A DNA stretch of 64,000 nt, from contig CAWAIM010000053.1 in NCBI GenBank assembly GCA_963781895.1, forward strand, positions 132,373-196,372. The letters run 5' to 3'. Shown here one piece after another: positions 8,968 through 17,802 of this stretch; the first letter of the stretch is position 1; the number at the start of each line of letters is the position of its first letter. Position numbers and translations under genes: made by a program. The stretch comes from Roseiarcus sp963781895. Lineage in GTDB: Bacteria > Pseudomonadota > Alphaproteobacteria > Rhizobiales > Beijerinckiaceae. Under the pieces are notes generated by a model that was not told the DNA's origin, ran no database searches, and saw only the letters and a list, made by a program, of their open reading frames with translations.

Positions 8968-9609
8968 ATGCGCGATCCCGTCGACTATTATTACAATAAC
9001 CTTGTCCCGATCGTGATCGAACAGTCGGCGCGCGGCGAGCGGTCGTTCGACATTTTCTCGCGGCTCTTGCGCGAGCGCATCATCTTCATGATCGGACCGG
9101 TCGAGGACATTTCGGCGTCGCTGGTGGTGGCGCAGCTGCTGTTTCTCGAGGCGGACAACCCGAAGAAGGAAATTGCGCTCTACATCAACTCGCCGGGCGG
9201 CGTGGTCACCGCGGGGCTGTCGATCTACGACACCATGCAGTTCATTCGTCCCAAAGTGACCACGATGTGCATCGGCCAGGCCGCCTCGATGGGGTCGCTG
9301 CTGCTCGCCGCCGGCGAGAAGGGATCACGATTCGCGCTGCCCAATTCCCGCATCATGGTCCATCAGCCCTCCGGCGGCTTCCAGGGCCAGGCCTCCGACA
9401 TCCAGCGGCACGCGGAAGACATCCTCAAGGTCAAGCGCCGCCTCAACGAAATCTACGTCCATCACACCGGGCAGTCGTTCGAAGCCATTGAAAGGACGTT
9501 GGATCGCGACCATTTCATGTCGGCGGAAGAGGCCAAGGCGTTCGGGATCGTCGACGAGGTTACGGTCAAGCGCGCGATGGAGCTCGAAGAGGTGAAAGCG
9601 CCGGCCTAA
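8968..9609 (+). CDS. clpP: ATP-dependent Clp protease proteolytic subunit
   Basis: The 213-residue serine peptidase forms the tetradecameric barrel that degrades proteins unfolded by ClpX or ClpA. Catalytic residues are visible: Ser107 in GQAASMG, His132 in MVHQPSGG and Asp181 in DRDHFM. The length fits ClpP1 of alphaproteobacteria, with only a short N-terminal extension. ATG 8968 has GAGAG upstream. It is followed by clpX 259 bases downstream, the usual partner. Confidence 0.97.
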   Translation: MRDPVDYYYNNLVPIVIEQSARGERSFDIFSRLLRERIIFMIGPVEDISASLVVAQLLFLEADNPKKEIALYINSPGGVVTAGLSIYDTMQFIRPKVTTMCIGQAASMGSLLLAAGEKGSRFALPNSRIMVHQPSGGFQGQASDIQRHAEDILKVKRRLNEIYVHHTGQSFEAIERTLDRDHFMSAEEAKAFGIVDEVTVKRAMELEEVKAPA

Positions 9610-9708
9610 GCGGCGCTCGAATAGCAGGTCCGCCGAGCCTCCCGCGCGTGCGGCGTGATCATTTTTTGGGCGTGGACTTGATTTTGCATGGAATTTGGTG
9701 GTTGCTAG

Positions 9709-9724
9709 CCGGATCGTGATCCGG
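9709..9724. promoter_or_regulatory. Perfect dyad in the clpP-clpX gap
   Basis: A perfect inverted repeat, CCGGATC and GATCCGG around a two-base centre, lies 145 bases upstream of clpX. It may be a regulator site; with a two-base loop it is unlikely to be an efficient hairpin. No matching known operator is recognised. Confidence 0.3.
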
Positions 9725-9868
9725 CCCGCCGGATGACGATGCGGCGACGTGGGGCGCGGGCCGCGAAGGCCAGTCGAAGGCTACGGTTCGTTAGGGTGGT
9801 TTGTTTAGGCTGTGCATTTGGGCGTTGACGACACGCTTCGACGCAACCGGCCTCAGTGGAGAAAAACG

Positions 9869-11122
9869 ATGGCCAAGGCCGACGGCGACGCAAAGAATAC
9901 GCTGTATTGCTCCTTCTGCGGCAAAAGCCAGCATGAAGTGCGCAAGCTTATCGCGGGACCGACCGTGTTCATTTGCGATGAATGCGTAGAATTGTGCATG
10001 GATATCATCCGTGAGGAGAGCAAGACTGCTCTCGTAAAGAGCAAGGATGGCATCCCGACTCCGCGCGAAATCTGTAAGGTTCTCGACGATTACGTTATCG
10101 GCCAGCCGCAAGCCAAGCGCGTCTTGTCTGTTGCTGTCCATAATCATTACAAACGTCTCAATCACGCCACCAAGCACGGCGACGTCGAACTGGCGAAGTC
10201 CAACATCCTGCTGATCGGGCCGACCGGTTCGGGCAAGACGCTGCTCGCCCAGACGCTCGCGCGCATCCTCGACGTGCCGTTCACGATGGCGGATGCGACC
10301 ACCCTGACCGAGGCGGGCTATGTCGGCGAGGACGTCGAAAACATCATCCTGAAGCTGCTGCAGGCGTCCGACTACAATGTCGAACGGGCGCAGCGCGGCA
10401 TTGTTTATATCGACGAAATCGACAAGATCAGCCGCAAGTCGGACAATCCCTCGATCACCCGCGACGTGTCGGGCGAGGGCGTGCAACAGGCGCTGCTCAA
10501 GATCATGGAAGGCACGATCGCCAGCGTGCCGCCCCAGGGCGGACGCAAGCATCCCCAGCAGGAGTTCCTGCAGGTCGACACGACGAATATCCTGTTCATT
10601 TGCGGCGGCGCGTTTTCCGGCCTGGAGCGCATCATCTCGGCGCGCGGGAAGGGAACCTCGATCGGATTTTCGGCCAAGGTCCAGGCCCCCGACGACCGCC
10701 GCACCGGCGAAGTGTTCCGCCAGGTCGAACCCGAGGATCTGCTGAAGTTCGGCCTCATTCCTGAATTCGTCGGCCGTTTGCCGGTCATCGCGACCCTCGA
10801 GGACCTCGACGAGGACGCGCTGAAGAAAATATTGACCGAGCCGAAGAACGCGCTGGTCAAACAATATCAGCGCCTGTTCGAAATGGAGAACACCGACCTC
10901 ACCTTCCAGGACGAGGCGCTGGTCGTCGTCGCCAAGAAGGCGATCGAGCGGCGCACCGGAGCGCGGGGCTTGCGCTCGATCATGGAGGGCATCCTGCTCG
11001 ACACGATGTTCGAGCTGCCGGGCCTCGACGGCGTCGAGCAGGTCGTGATTGGTCCCGAGGTCGTCGAAGGCAAGGCGCGCCCGCTCTACATCTACGCCGA
11101 GCGCGCCGAGCGCGCGAGCTGA
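9869..11122 (+). CDS. clpX: ATP-dependent Clp protease ATP-binding subunit ClpX
   Basis: The 417-residue AAA+ unfoldase delivers tagged substrates to ClpP. The N-terminal zinc-binding domain shows Cys14, Cys17, Cys36 and Cys39; Walker A GPTGSGKT is at 117-124 and Walker B IVYIDEIDKI follows near residue 180; the GYVGEDVE pore loop and the C-terminal sensor 2 region (RRTGARGLRSIME) are intact. ATG 9869 is chosen because GGAG lies seven bases upstream and it gives the standard MAKADGD start; an in-frame ATG at 9812 would add 19 residues without family support. Confidence 0.97.
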   Translation: MAKADGDAKNTLYCSFCGKSQHEVRKLIAGPTVFICDECVELCMDIIREESKTALVKSKDGIPTPREICKVLDDYVIGQPQAKRVLSVAVHNHYKRLNHATKHGDVELAKSNILLIGPTGSGKTLLAQTLARILDVPFTMADATTLTEAGYVGEDVENIILKLLQASDYNVERAQRGIVYIDEIDKISRKSDNPSITRDVSGEGVQQALLKIMEGTIASVPPQGGRKHPQQEFLQVDTTNILFICGGAFSGLERIISARGKGTSIGFSAKVQAPDDRRTGEVFRQVEPEDLLKFGLIPEFVGRLPVIATLEDLDEDALKKILTEPKNALVKQYQRLFEMENTDLTFQDEALVVVAKKAIERRTGARGLRSIMEGILLDTMFELPGLDGVEQVVIGPEVVEGKARPLYIYAERAERAS

Positions 11123-11161
11123 AGGCGTCGCGCTTAAGGCGGCGGGCGCCACTTTTGGCGA

Positions 11162-11190
11162 CTTGAAAGTCGCGCGTTCGCAGCCCATGT
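11162..11190 (+). promoter_or_regulatory. Putative heat-shock (RpoH) promoter of lon
   Basis: CTTGAAA (11162-11168) and CCCATGT (11184-11190) are separated by 15 bases, which gives CTTG-N18-CCCATGT. This matches the RpoH consensus (CTTGAAA with CCCCAT; alphaproteobacterial form CTTG-N17/18-CYTATNT). It lies about 210 bases upstream of lon, a classical heat-shock gene. Found by eye; the transcription start is not known. Confidence 0.6.
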
Positions 11191-11402
11191 TTCGACGTGA
11201 CGCGCGATTCTCGCGAGGCAAACCGGGTACAAGATTTGCATCGCGGGCGTCGCAGCGCCTTCGCTGGGGCCTTTATCTTGCGGGGCGCCTCAGCGGCGGG
11301 CAAGCAGCTGATATTCAGGGCAGGGTCCGTTTGCGGGCGTCGTCAGCACAAGAATGTGGGGCGGGCGGCTATTGCCGGCTCCACCAAAATCGGGGACAGC
11401 CC

Positions 11403-13823
11403 ATGACCAGCCAACGCAAAACCATCGCCGCCGGAACGCTCGACGTCTATCCCGTCCTGCCGTTGCGCGACATCGTCGTTTTCCCCCACATGATCGTGCC
11501 GCTGTTCGTCGGCCGGGAGAAGTCGATCCGCGCGCTCGAAGAGGTGATGAAATCGGACCGGCCGATCCTGCTCGCCACGCAGAAGAACGCGGCCGACGAC
11601 GATCCAGCAGCCGACGCCATCTTTTCCGTCGGCACGCTGGCGAGCGTGCTTCAATTGCTCAAGCTGCCCGACGGCACGGTCAAGGTGCTTGTCGAAGGCG
11701 CCACGCGGGCGCACGTGACGCGCTATATTCAGGGCGAAAGCTTCTATCAGGCCGAGGCGCAGGCGATCGCCGACGACCCGATCGAAAAGATCGAGGCGGA
11801 GGCGCTGTCGCGCTCGGTGGTCTCCGAGTTCGAGAGCTATGTGAAGCTCAACAAGAAAATCTCGCCCGAGGTCGTCAGCGCGGTCAATCAGATCGACGAC
11901 TATGGCAAGCTCGCCGATACGATTGCATCGCATCTGGCGATCAAGCTCGCCGACAAGCAGGCGATCCTGGAGACGCGTTCGATCGCCAAGCGCTTCGAGA
12001 AGTGCCTGGCGCTGATGGAGAGCGAGATTTCGGTGCTGCAGGTCGAGAAGCGCATTCGCACGCGCGTCAAGCGGCAGATGGAGAAGACCCAGCGCGAGTA
12101 CTACCTCAACGAGCAGATGAAGGCGATTCAGAAGGAGCTCGGCGACGAGGAGGGCAAGGACGAAATGTCCGAGCTCGAGGATCGCATCAAGTCGACCAGG
12201 CTCACCAAGGAAGCGCGCGAGAAGGCGCTCGGCGAGGTCAAGAAACTCAGGCAGATGGCGCCGATGTCGGCGGAGGCGACGGTCGTGCGCAACTATCTCG
12301 ACTGGCTGCTGTCGATCCCGTGGCAGAGACGCTCGAAGATCAAGAAGGACCTGCCGGCCGCGCAGGCGATCCTCGACGCCGACCATTTCGGCCTCGACAA
12401 GGTCAAGGAGCGGATCGTCGAATATCTCGCCGTGCAGCAACGGGCCAACAAGCTGACCGGCCCGATTCTGTGCCTCGTCGGTCCCCCCGGCGTCGGCAAG
12501 ACTTCGCTCGGCAAGTCGATCGCCAAGGCCACCGGCCGCGAGTTCGTGCGCATGTCGCTTGGCGGCGTGCGCGACGAGGCGGAGATCCGCGGCCATCGGC
12601 GCACCTATATCGGCTCGATGCCGGGCAAGGTCATTCAGTCGATGCGCAAGGCGAAGACGTCGAATCCGCTGTTCCTGCTCGACGAGGTCGACAAGATGGG
12701 CATGGATTTCCGCGGCGATCCGTCCTCGGCGCTGCTCGAGGTGCTCGATCCGGAACAGAACTCGACCTTCAACGACCATTATCTCGAGGTCGACTACGAT
12801 CTCTCGAGCGTGATGTTCGTCACCACCGCCAACACGCTCAACATTCCGCCGCCGCTGATGGACCGGATGGAAATCATCCGCATCGCCGGCTACACGGAGG
12901 ACGAGAAGCTGGAAATCGCCAAACGCCATCTCCTGCCCAATTCGATGGCCAAGCATGGCCTCGACAGCAAGGAATGGGAGGTCGAGGACAGCGGCGTCAT
13001 GGAGCTCGTGCGCCGCTACACGCGCGAGGCCGGGGTGCGCAATCTCGAGCGTGAACTCTCCAACCTCGCCCGCAAGGCGGTCAAGGAGATCCTGACCAAC
13101 AAGAAGAAGAGGATCGTGGTCACGGGCGAGAACGTCGCCGAGTTCCTTGGTCCGCCGAGGTTCCGATACGGCGAGATCGAAGCCGACGATCAGGTCGGGC
13201 TGGTGACGGGGCTCGCCTGGACCGAGGTCGGCGGCGAACTGCTGACGATCGAAGGCGTCATGATGCCCGGGAAGGGCCGCATGACGGTGACCGGCAATCT
13301 CAAGGACGTGATGAAGGAGTTGATTTCCGCAGCCGCATCCTATGTGCGCTCGCGCGCGCTCGATTTCGGCATCGAGCCGCCTCTGTTCGACAAGCGCGAC
13401 GTCCACGTGCACGTTCCCGAGGGCGCGACGCCGAAGGACGGTCCGTCGGCGGGCGTCGCGATGGCGACGGTCATCGTGTCGATGCTCACCGGCATCCCGG
13501 TGCGCCGCGACATCGCCATGACTGGCGAGATCACGTTGCGCGGGCGCGTGCTGCCGATCGGCGGGCTGAAGGAGAAGCTGCTCGCCGCGCTTCGCGGCGG
13601 CATCAAGAAGGTCCTGATACCAGAAGAGAATGTGAAAGACCTGGCGGAGATTCCGAACTCGGTGAAGAACGGACTCGAAATCGTGCCGGTCTCGCGCATG
13701 GACGAAGTGCTCGCGAATGCGCTCGTGCGCCAGCCGGCCCGAATCGCCTGGGAAGAGGTCGTCAGCTCGGCCGCGCCAGCGAAGCCTGCGGAAGACGACG
13801 GCCCGGGCCTCGTCGCGCATTGA
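11403..13823 (+). CDS. lon: ATP-dependent Lon protease
   Basis: The 806-residue AAA+ serine protease degrades damaged and regulatory proteins in the cytoplasm. It has the N-terminal substrate domain (YPVLPLRDIVVFPHM), the coiled-coil linker with EYYLNEQMKAIQKELG, Walker A GPPGVGKT at 360-367, and the C-terminal protease domain with Ser682 in KDGPSAG and Lys725 in GGLKEK forming the catalytic dyad. ATG 11403 gives the canonical LonA length; the frame is open further upstream, but that region looks non-coding and contains the RpoH-type promoter. A strong terminator follows. Confidence 0.97.
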   Translation: MTSQRKTIAAGTLDVYPVLPLRDIVVFPHMIVPLFVGREKSIRALEEVMKSDRPILLATQKNAADDDPAADAIFSVGTLASVLQLLKLPDGTVKVLVEGATRAHVTRYIQGESFYQAEAQAIADDPIEKIEAEALSRSVVSEFESYVKLNKKISPEVVSAVNQIDDYGKLADTIASHLAIKLADKQAILETRSIAKRFEKCLALMESEISVLQVEKRIRTRVKRQMEKTQREYYLNEQMKAIQKELGDEEGKDEMSELEDRIKSTRLTKEAREKALGEVKKLRQMAPMSAEATVVRNYLDWLLSIPWQRRSKIKKDLPAAQAILDADHFGLDKVKERIVEYLAVQQRANKLTGPILCLVGPPGVGKTSLGKSIAKATGREFVRMSLGGVRDEAEIRGHRRTYIGSMPGKVIQSMRKAKTSNPLFLLDEVDKMGMDFRGDPSSALLEVLDPEQNSTFNDHYLEVDYDLSSVMFVTTANTLNIPPPLMDRMEIIRIAGYTEDEKLEIAKRHLLPNSMAKHGLDSKEWEVEDSGVMELVRRYTREAGVRNLERELSNLARKAVKEILTNKKKRIVVTGENVAEFLGPPRFRYGEIEADDQVGLVTGLAWTEVGGELLTIEGVMMPGKGRMTVTGNLKDVMKELISAAASYVRSRALDFGIEPPLFDKRDVHVHVPEGATPKDGPSAGVAMATVIVSMLTGIPVRRDIAMTGEITLRGRVLPIGGLKEKLLAALRGGIKKVLIPEENVKDLAEIPNSVKNGLEIVPVSRMDEVLANALVRQPARIAWEEVVSSAAPAKPAEDDGPGLVAH

Positions 13824-13883
13824 CGGGGGCGGGGACGGAGGATTCTCCCGTTCCGGCCCCTCTCCCGCCGAGCCAATGCGGCG

Positions 13884-13917
13884 GCCGCGAATTCTCCGGA
13901 ATTCGCGGCTTTTTTTT
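13884..13917 (+). terminator. Rho-independent terminator of lon
   Basis: A perfect 11-bp stem (13884-13894 and 13899-13909, GCCGCGAATTC arms) with a four-base loop is followed directly by eight Ts (13910-13917). It lies 61 bases after the lon stop codon. This is the clearest intrinsic terminator in the window and separates lon from hupB. Confidence 0.92.
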
Positions 13918-14153
13918 GCCCGGGATGCGATTTCCGCCGCAAAACACTGATTTTTCTGTGATCGATCCCGGCAAACGCTTGCGTTCCTTGGGTGAAACGG
14001 CGAGCAATGAGATCAACTCAGCCGTCGATTCGAGCGAAAGCGGCGATCGAGCGCGTTCGCGAAGAGGGACGGAAATGAGCGTGTGGCGGCGTGTGGCGCC
14101 GCGCTAAAGAACGGCGCCGGAGGAAGGCGCCGCACTCAAACGGAGAGGCCAGA

Positions 14154-14444
14154 ATGAACAAATTAGAGCTCGTCGATCACATCGCCACGGAAGCGGAATT
14201 GACCAAGGTCAGCGCCGCCGCCGCGCTCGAGGCGACGCTGGACGGCATCGTCAAGACGCTGAGGAAGGGCGAGGAGGTTCGTCTCGTCGGATTTGGCACC
14301 TTTTCGGTGCGCGAGCGCGCGGCGGGCAAGGGACGCAATCCGGCGACGGGCAAGGAGATCAAGATCAGTGCGTCGAAGAACGCTCGCTTCAAACCCGGCG
14401 CGGCGCTGAAGGCGAGCCTCAACAAAAAGGCCGGCAAGAAATAA
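14154..14444 (+). CDS. hupB: HU-family nucleoid DNA-binding protein
   Basis: The 96-residue histone-like protein bends and packs DNA as a dimer. It starts MNKLELVDHIA, carries the VGFGTFSVRERAA core strand and the beta-arm GRNPATGKEIKI with the DNA-intercalating proline, and ends with a Lys-rich tail (KKAGKK). ATG 14154 has GGAGAGG about seven bases upstream; the frame is open upstream to 14091, but that extension is not HU-like. Its place after lon is the conserved order in many proteobacteria. Confidence 0.96.
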   Translation: MNKLELVDHIATEAELTKVSAAAALEATLDGIVKTLRKGEEVRLVGFGTFSVRERAAGKGRNPATGKEIKISASKNARFKPGAALKASLNKKAGKK

Positions 14445-14483
14445 GTCGGGCCGGCGCGGATCGCGTCTGGTCGACGTTCCAAA

Positions 14484-14513
14484 TCGCGGGGCGGCCGCCG
14501 GGCCGCCCCGCGA
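14484..14513 (+). terminator. Strong 13-bp hairpin after hupB
   Basis: Perfect 13-base arms (14484-14496 and 14501-14513) enclose a four-base loop GCCG, 40 bases after the hupB stop. There is no T tract, but the stem is extremely stable. It probably ends or stabilises the short hupB transcript before tRNA-Val. Confidence 0.6.
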
Positions 14514-14631
14514 CGTATGTGCACGTCTGACGCTGGCGGAATTTCGTGACGCGCTGATTCGTGACGCGCTTGGCGAGCCTCGCGCGAGACTGTAGTCTCG
14601 CGCGCGCGGGAACAGGCATGTTGCGGAACAA

Positions 14632-14707
14632 GGGCGGTTAGCTCAGTTGGCAGAGCATCTCGTTTACACCGAGAGGGTCGGCGGTTCGAGCCCGTCACCG
14701 CCCACCA
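14632..14707 (+). tRNA. tRNA-Val (anticodon TAC)
   Basis: The 76-base gene has acceptor arms GGGCGGT and ACCGCCC, discriminator A and an encoded CCA at 14705-14707. The D arm AGCTCAGTTGGCAGAGC, anticodon stem-loop CTCGTTTACACCGAG with TAC and T arm GGTTCGAGCC are visible. Confidence 0.95.
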
Positions 14708-14736
14708 TCCTCCGGCGGCTAAGGGCGCGCGCGGCG

Positions 14737-15390
14737 TTGATCGTGATGTTCGCGCTCGCGGCCGCGGCGCCGGCGGCGGCCGAGGACCGAGGCGGATCGA
14801 TGACCTTTCGCGTCGTCCCGCTCGAATCGCGCGACTGCGGCAGACGCTGTCCGACCGTGATCGTCGCGGACGGCGTCATCGAGGCGCAAACGCCTCAGGC
14901 GTTCGTCGATTTCCTCAAATCGACCGGCAGGAACGCGAATTTGCGCCGGATCGTCTTCTTCAATTCTCGCGGCGGCAATGTCGTGGGGTCCATGGTCTTC
15001 GGCCATATCTTGCGGGAGCTCGGCGTCGCGGGCGTGGTCGGGAGGTTCGACACGGGCGCGGGCAGCCCGGGTCCGTACGTGGGCGAGTGCCTGTCGGCCT
15101 GCGTCTATGCGCTGATGGGCGCGGTGCGCCGCGTGGCGCCGCCAGGAAGCGAGGTCGGGCTGCACCGCATGTCGATCGTCGAAAGCGAGGCCGGCGGCGC
15201 GCAAGGATCGGCGCATGCGATGCGCAGTTTCGCCGACGCGCCGATGGTCGCCGTGCTCAGGCGCTACGCGCGGCGGATGGGGGTCGACCCGGCGCTGGTG
15301 CGGATCGCGGAATCGCTGCCGCCCGACACCGTGCACGTCCTCACGCGCGAGGAAATGCGGCGTTTCTCGCTCGCCAGGAGCCAATTCTAG
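14737..15390 (+). CDS. Secreted protein of the COG3904 type, unknown function
   Basis: The product (about 217 residues) has a hydrophobic signal-like start (MFALAAAAPAAAED) and then a ClpP/crotonase-like pattern: AQTPQAFVDFLKS, RIVFFNSRGGNVVGSM, and CLSACVYALMGA. The NSRGGN plus SACVYA pair resembles predicted periplasmic proteins of COG3904, common in Hyphomicrobiales. Proteolytic activity is not proven. The start is uncertain: TTG 14737 or ATG 14746, and the basic-hydrophobic stretch LRRLRARAALI begins directly after the tRNA-Val 3' end at 14707 without a normal start codon. It probably relies on its own short leader between the two tRNA genes. Confidence 0.65.
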   Translation: MIVMFALAAAAPAAAEDRGGSMTFRVVPLESRDCGRRCPTVIVADGVIEAQTPQAFVDFLKSTGRNANLRRIVFFNSRGGNVVGSMVFGHILRELGVAGVVGRFDTGAGSPGPYVGECLSACVYALMGAVRRVAPPGSEVGLHRMSIVESEAGGAQGSAHAMRSFADAPMVAVLRRYARRMGVDPALVRIAESLPPDTVHVLTREEMRRFSLARSQF

Positions 15391-15467
15391 GCCTTCCGCG
15401 GCCGGTCGGAAGCCTTGCGCTCCTTGACTTGGACGCAACGCTGGCTTATCCGGCTGACGCCCTTCGC

Positions 15468-15544
<77 letters not shown>

Positions 15545-15617
15545 TTTTCCTTGAAAGAGAGCGTCATTTCAGGCATCGGGCGACCGGTTGCTCGGCAGGG
15601 GAATCGGGCGAAAGACC

Positions 15618-16161
15618 TCAGGGTGCGCTAAGTCTGGCCAGGCAGGCGTCATCCCATGCTGCGGTTTTTCTGGCGCGACGGAGTGCTCGAGAGTGACGCA
15701 GTTTTTTGGGGGCGTTGTCGGTCCGGATGCGGCAACGATCGTCGTTGAAGGTCATGTCCATGTCCGAGTGGAGGGTGTCTTCGACGCCCCAACGCTGGCG
15801 CAGGCTGTCGACCACGACGACGCCGCGCGGGTCTTTCGACGGGCGTTTTCGTCAGCGCGCCGACCCGGGCCACAAAGCATCGCTGGAACGCGATAGGATC
15901 ATGTGAGGCGAAGATGTCGCCCAAGTGATCGTGGCTCGGCGTCCCGTTGGCGAAGGGCAGGAACCGCCCAAGACGATCGAGTTTCTTCTGCCCAAACCGC
16001 GCGACCTCCGCGAAGCCCTCCGCTCCCGCCAGCGCCGCCAAGAGCGAAGGAAGCAGAACTTCGTCCAGCCGATACGCCACCTTGCCGGGCCGCCTCGGGC
16101 CAGGCATGCCCTTGAAATAACGGTCGCACCTGCGCTCCTTCGCCATTCCGTGACCGAGCAA
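15618..16161 (-). pseudogene. ISAs1-family transposase with internal deletion
   Basis: Read on the minus strand, the first ~85 residues are the N-terminal domain of ISAs1-type transposases (PRRPGKVAYRLDEVLL, LAGAEGFAEVARFG, RFLPFANGTPSHD and AFQRCFVARVGALTKTP). The frame then jumps at about 15815 to the C-terminal end of the same family (LRQRWGVEDTLHSD, MTFNDDRCRIRTDNAP). The roughly 200-residue middle with the DDE catalytic residues is missing, so it cannot encode an active transposase. It lies just downstream of tRNA-Asp. Confidence 0.8.
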
Positions 16162-16217
16162 TCGCGGCGGCGCGGACTGCGCGCATTATCAGTCTCGCGG
16201 CGCGGGGTGAAAATTTG

Positions 16218-16592
16218 CTAGCGCCGCTGCGTCGCCGCCACAAACAGAACCGCTAATCCGAGCCACGACAGGATCATCGTCGAGCCGCCGATCGGAGCTG
16301 CGAAGGGAAACAGGCGCTCGCCGGTGAAAGCGCGGGTGGCGAGATCCGCCGCGAACAAAGCTGCGCCGGCCTCCATGGCGAGGCCGACGGCGATAAGCCC
16401 GCGCGACGCTGCGGCTGCGAGACCGGCGTGGGCCGCGACGCCGAGCGCCGCAGCGGCATGCAGGATGAGAAACAGCGCCGCGGTGCGACCGAGATCGCCG
16501 CCGCGCGCATGTGCGGTCGCCGCAGCCAGGGCTACGCCGACCGCACCCATGAGGGCGGCCAAGGCGGCGAGTATGAGCGGTGAACGGGTCAT
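16218..16592 (-). CDS. DUF423 family membrane protein
   Basis: The 124-residue protein has four hydrophobic helices and matches the DUF423 pattern: an N-terminal LAALMGAVGVALAAATAHA, a central LHAAAALGVAAH helix, and the C-terminal FPFAAPIGGSTMILSWLGL hallmark. Function is unknown; it is predicted to lie in the inner membrane. It is a single gene between the ISAs1 remnant and the phasin-like gene, transcribed away from the latter. Confidence 0.8.
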   Translation of the reverse strand: MTRSPLILAALAALMGAVGVALAAATAHARGGDLGRTAALFLILHAAAALGVAAHAGLAAAASRGLIAVGLAMEAGAALFAADLATRAFTGERLFPFAAPIGGSTMILSWLGLAVLFVAATQRR

Positions 16593-16775
16593 CGGCGGCT
16601 CCGTCGGAGGCGAGTTTGGCTAGGGGAAAGCAGGCTTGTGAGAGTGATTGTCAAGGCGCCCGGGCGGTCCCCGACTTGCCGCGTGAGCGAAGTTCCTCCA
16701 TGGTGTGTCGTCAGGAAGTTGTCATTGCCCTCCGAGGCGCGGCCCCGGGGCTTCACACTGGTTAGGGTCGTTCCG

Positions 16776-17144
16776 ATGGTTTCAAGACGTCTTGCCAAAA
16801 AGTCGATCGTCATGGCCAAGGCCAACGCCCAGGCGGGGATGGATGCGGCCTTGACCATTGCCGCGCGCACGCAGAACCTCATGTCGCCCGGCGGCCGGCC
16901 GACCGAGAAGGCGCGCGAGGCCCATCTGATGGTCCAGGAAAAGGTCGACGCCATGGTCGAGGGGACTTTCGCCGCGCAAACCGCGTGGGGAACGTTCCTG
17001 ATCAAAGCCGCGTTTGGCGGCATGCGAACGCCGCAAGAGGTTTCTGTCGGCCTCGCCGGCATCGCCCAGGCAGCTGGAGCGCCGGCGAGAAAGAAGGTTA
17101 GAGCCAACGCGCGCCGCCTGACGGGGACTAAGGCATTTCCCTGA
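16776..17144 (+). CDS. Phasin-like protein
   Basis: The 122-residue product is helical and Ala-rich, with no signal peptide. Its pattern (AQAGMDAALTIAARTQNL, AHLMVQEKVDAMVEG, AAQTAWGTFLIKA) resembles short phasin-family proteins that coat polyhydroxyalkanoate granules, and it ends with a basic tail (ARKKVRANARRL). ATG 16776 is preferred to the upstream starts because the region before it is not protein-like. The stop is one base before the DedA gene start, so the two are probably cotranscribed. The phasin assignment is by pattern only. Confidence 0.6.
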   Translation: MVSRRLAKKSIVMAKANAQAGMDAALTIAARTQNLMSPGGRPTEKAREAHLMVQEKVDAMVEGTFAAQTAWGTFLIKAAFGGMRTPQEVSVGLAGIAQAAGAPARKKVRANARRLTGTKAFP

Positions 17145-17145
17145 A

Positions 17146-17790
17146 ATGGACGTCGTGCATCATTTGCACGCATTCATCTCCACCTACGGCTATCTCGCGA
17201 TCTTCGTCATTGTCGCCGTAGAGAGCGCCGGCGTTCCGATGCCGGGCGAGACCGCGCTCGTGACCGCGGCGATTCTGGCAGGCGAAGGAACGCTGCACCT
17301 CTTTGGCGTCATTGGAGCCGCCGCGGCGGGCGCGATCATCGGCGACAATTGCGGCTACTGGGTCGGGAGGGAGTTCGGCTTTCCGCTCGCCTATCGATAC
17401 GGGCGCTACGTCAGATTGGACGAAAAGCGGCTGAAGCTCGGGCAGTACCTCTTTCTTCGGCACGGCGGCAAGATCGTCTTCTTCGGTCAATTCGTCGCAG
17501 TGCTGCGCGCATTTGCGGCCTTTCTCGCCGGCGTCAACCGATTCAACTGGGAACAATTCTTTCTCTGCAACGCGGCGGGCGGCATCGTCTGGGCCTCGAT
17601 TTTCGGGACGGGCGGTTACTTGCTCGGCCGCGCCTTCGAGAACTACGCCCGCCCCGTCGGGGTGGCGGCCCTCATCTGCGCGGTCATTGGCGCCTATGTC
17701 GCAGCCCGATTCGTCCGCCATCATGAAAGCGCGCTCGAGGAAGAGGCCGAGAAGGCCATCCCAGGGCCGCTCGTGCAGCCGGAGCGATAG
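17146..17790 (+). CDS. DedA family inner-membrane protein
   Basis: The 214-residue protein matches the DedA/SNARE-associated family: YLAIFVIVAVESAGVPMPGE near the N-terminus (the conserved E and GxPxPGE motif), GDNCGYWVGREFG, and FGQFVAVLRAFAAFLAGVNR with the conserved R and G. Hydrophobic helices span the protein. DedA proteins are lipid transporters/flippases that maintain the proton gradient and envelope. It starts two bases after the phasin-like gene ends and converges with the HtrA-like protease gene. Confidence 0.9.
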   Translation: MDVVHHLHAFISTYGYLAIFVIVAVESAGVPMPGETALVTAAILAGEGTLHLFGVIGAAAAGAIIGDNCGYWVGREFGFPLAYRYGRYVRLDEKRLKLGQYLFLRHGGKIVFFGQFVAVLRAFAAFLAGVNRFNWEQFFLCNAAGGIVWASIFGTGGYLLGRAFENYARPVGVAALICAVIGAYVAARFVRHHESALEEEAEKAIPGPLVQPER

Positions 17791-17802
17791 GCGCGCCCGC
17801 GC

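Noticed and set aside
11169..11185. Small hairpin GCGACT-AGTCGC after clpX as a terminator
   Set aside because: The stem is only six bp with no T tract, and it overlaps the RpoH-type promoter.
11343..13820. 825-codon minus-strand frame across lon
   Set aside because: It is the antisense shadow of lon; it has no recognised motif and the plus strand is a full Lon protease.
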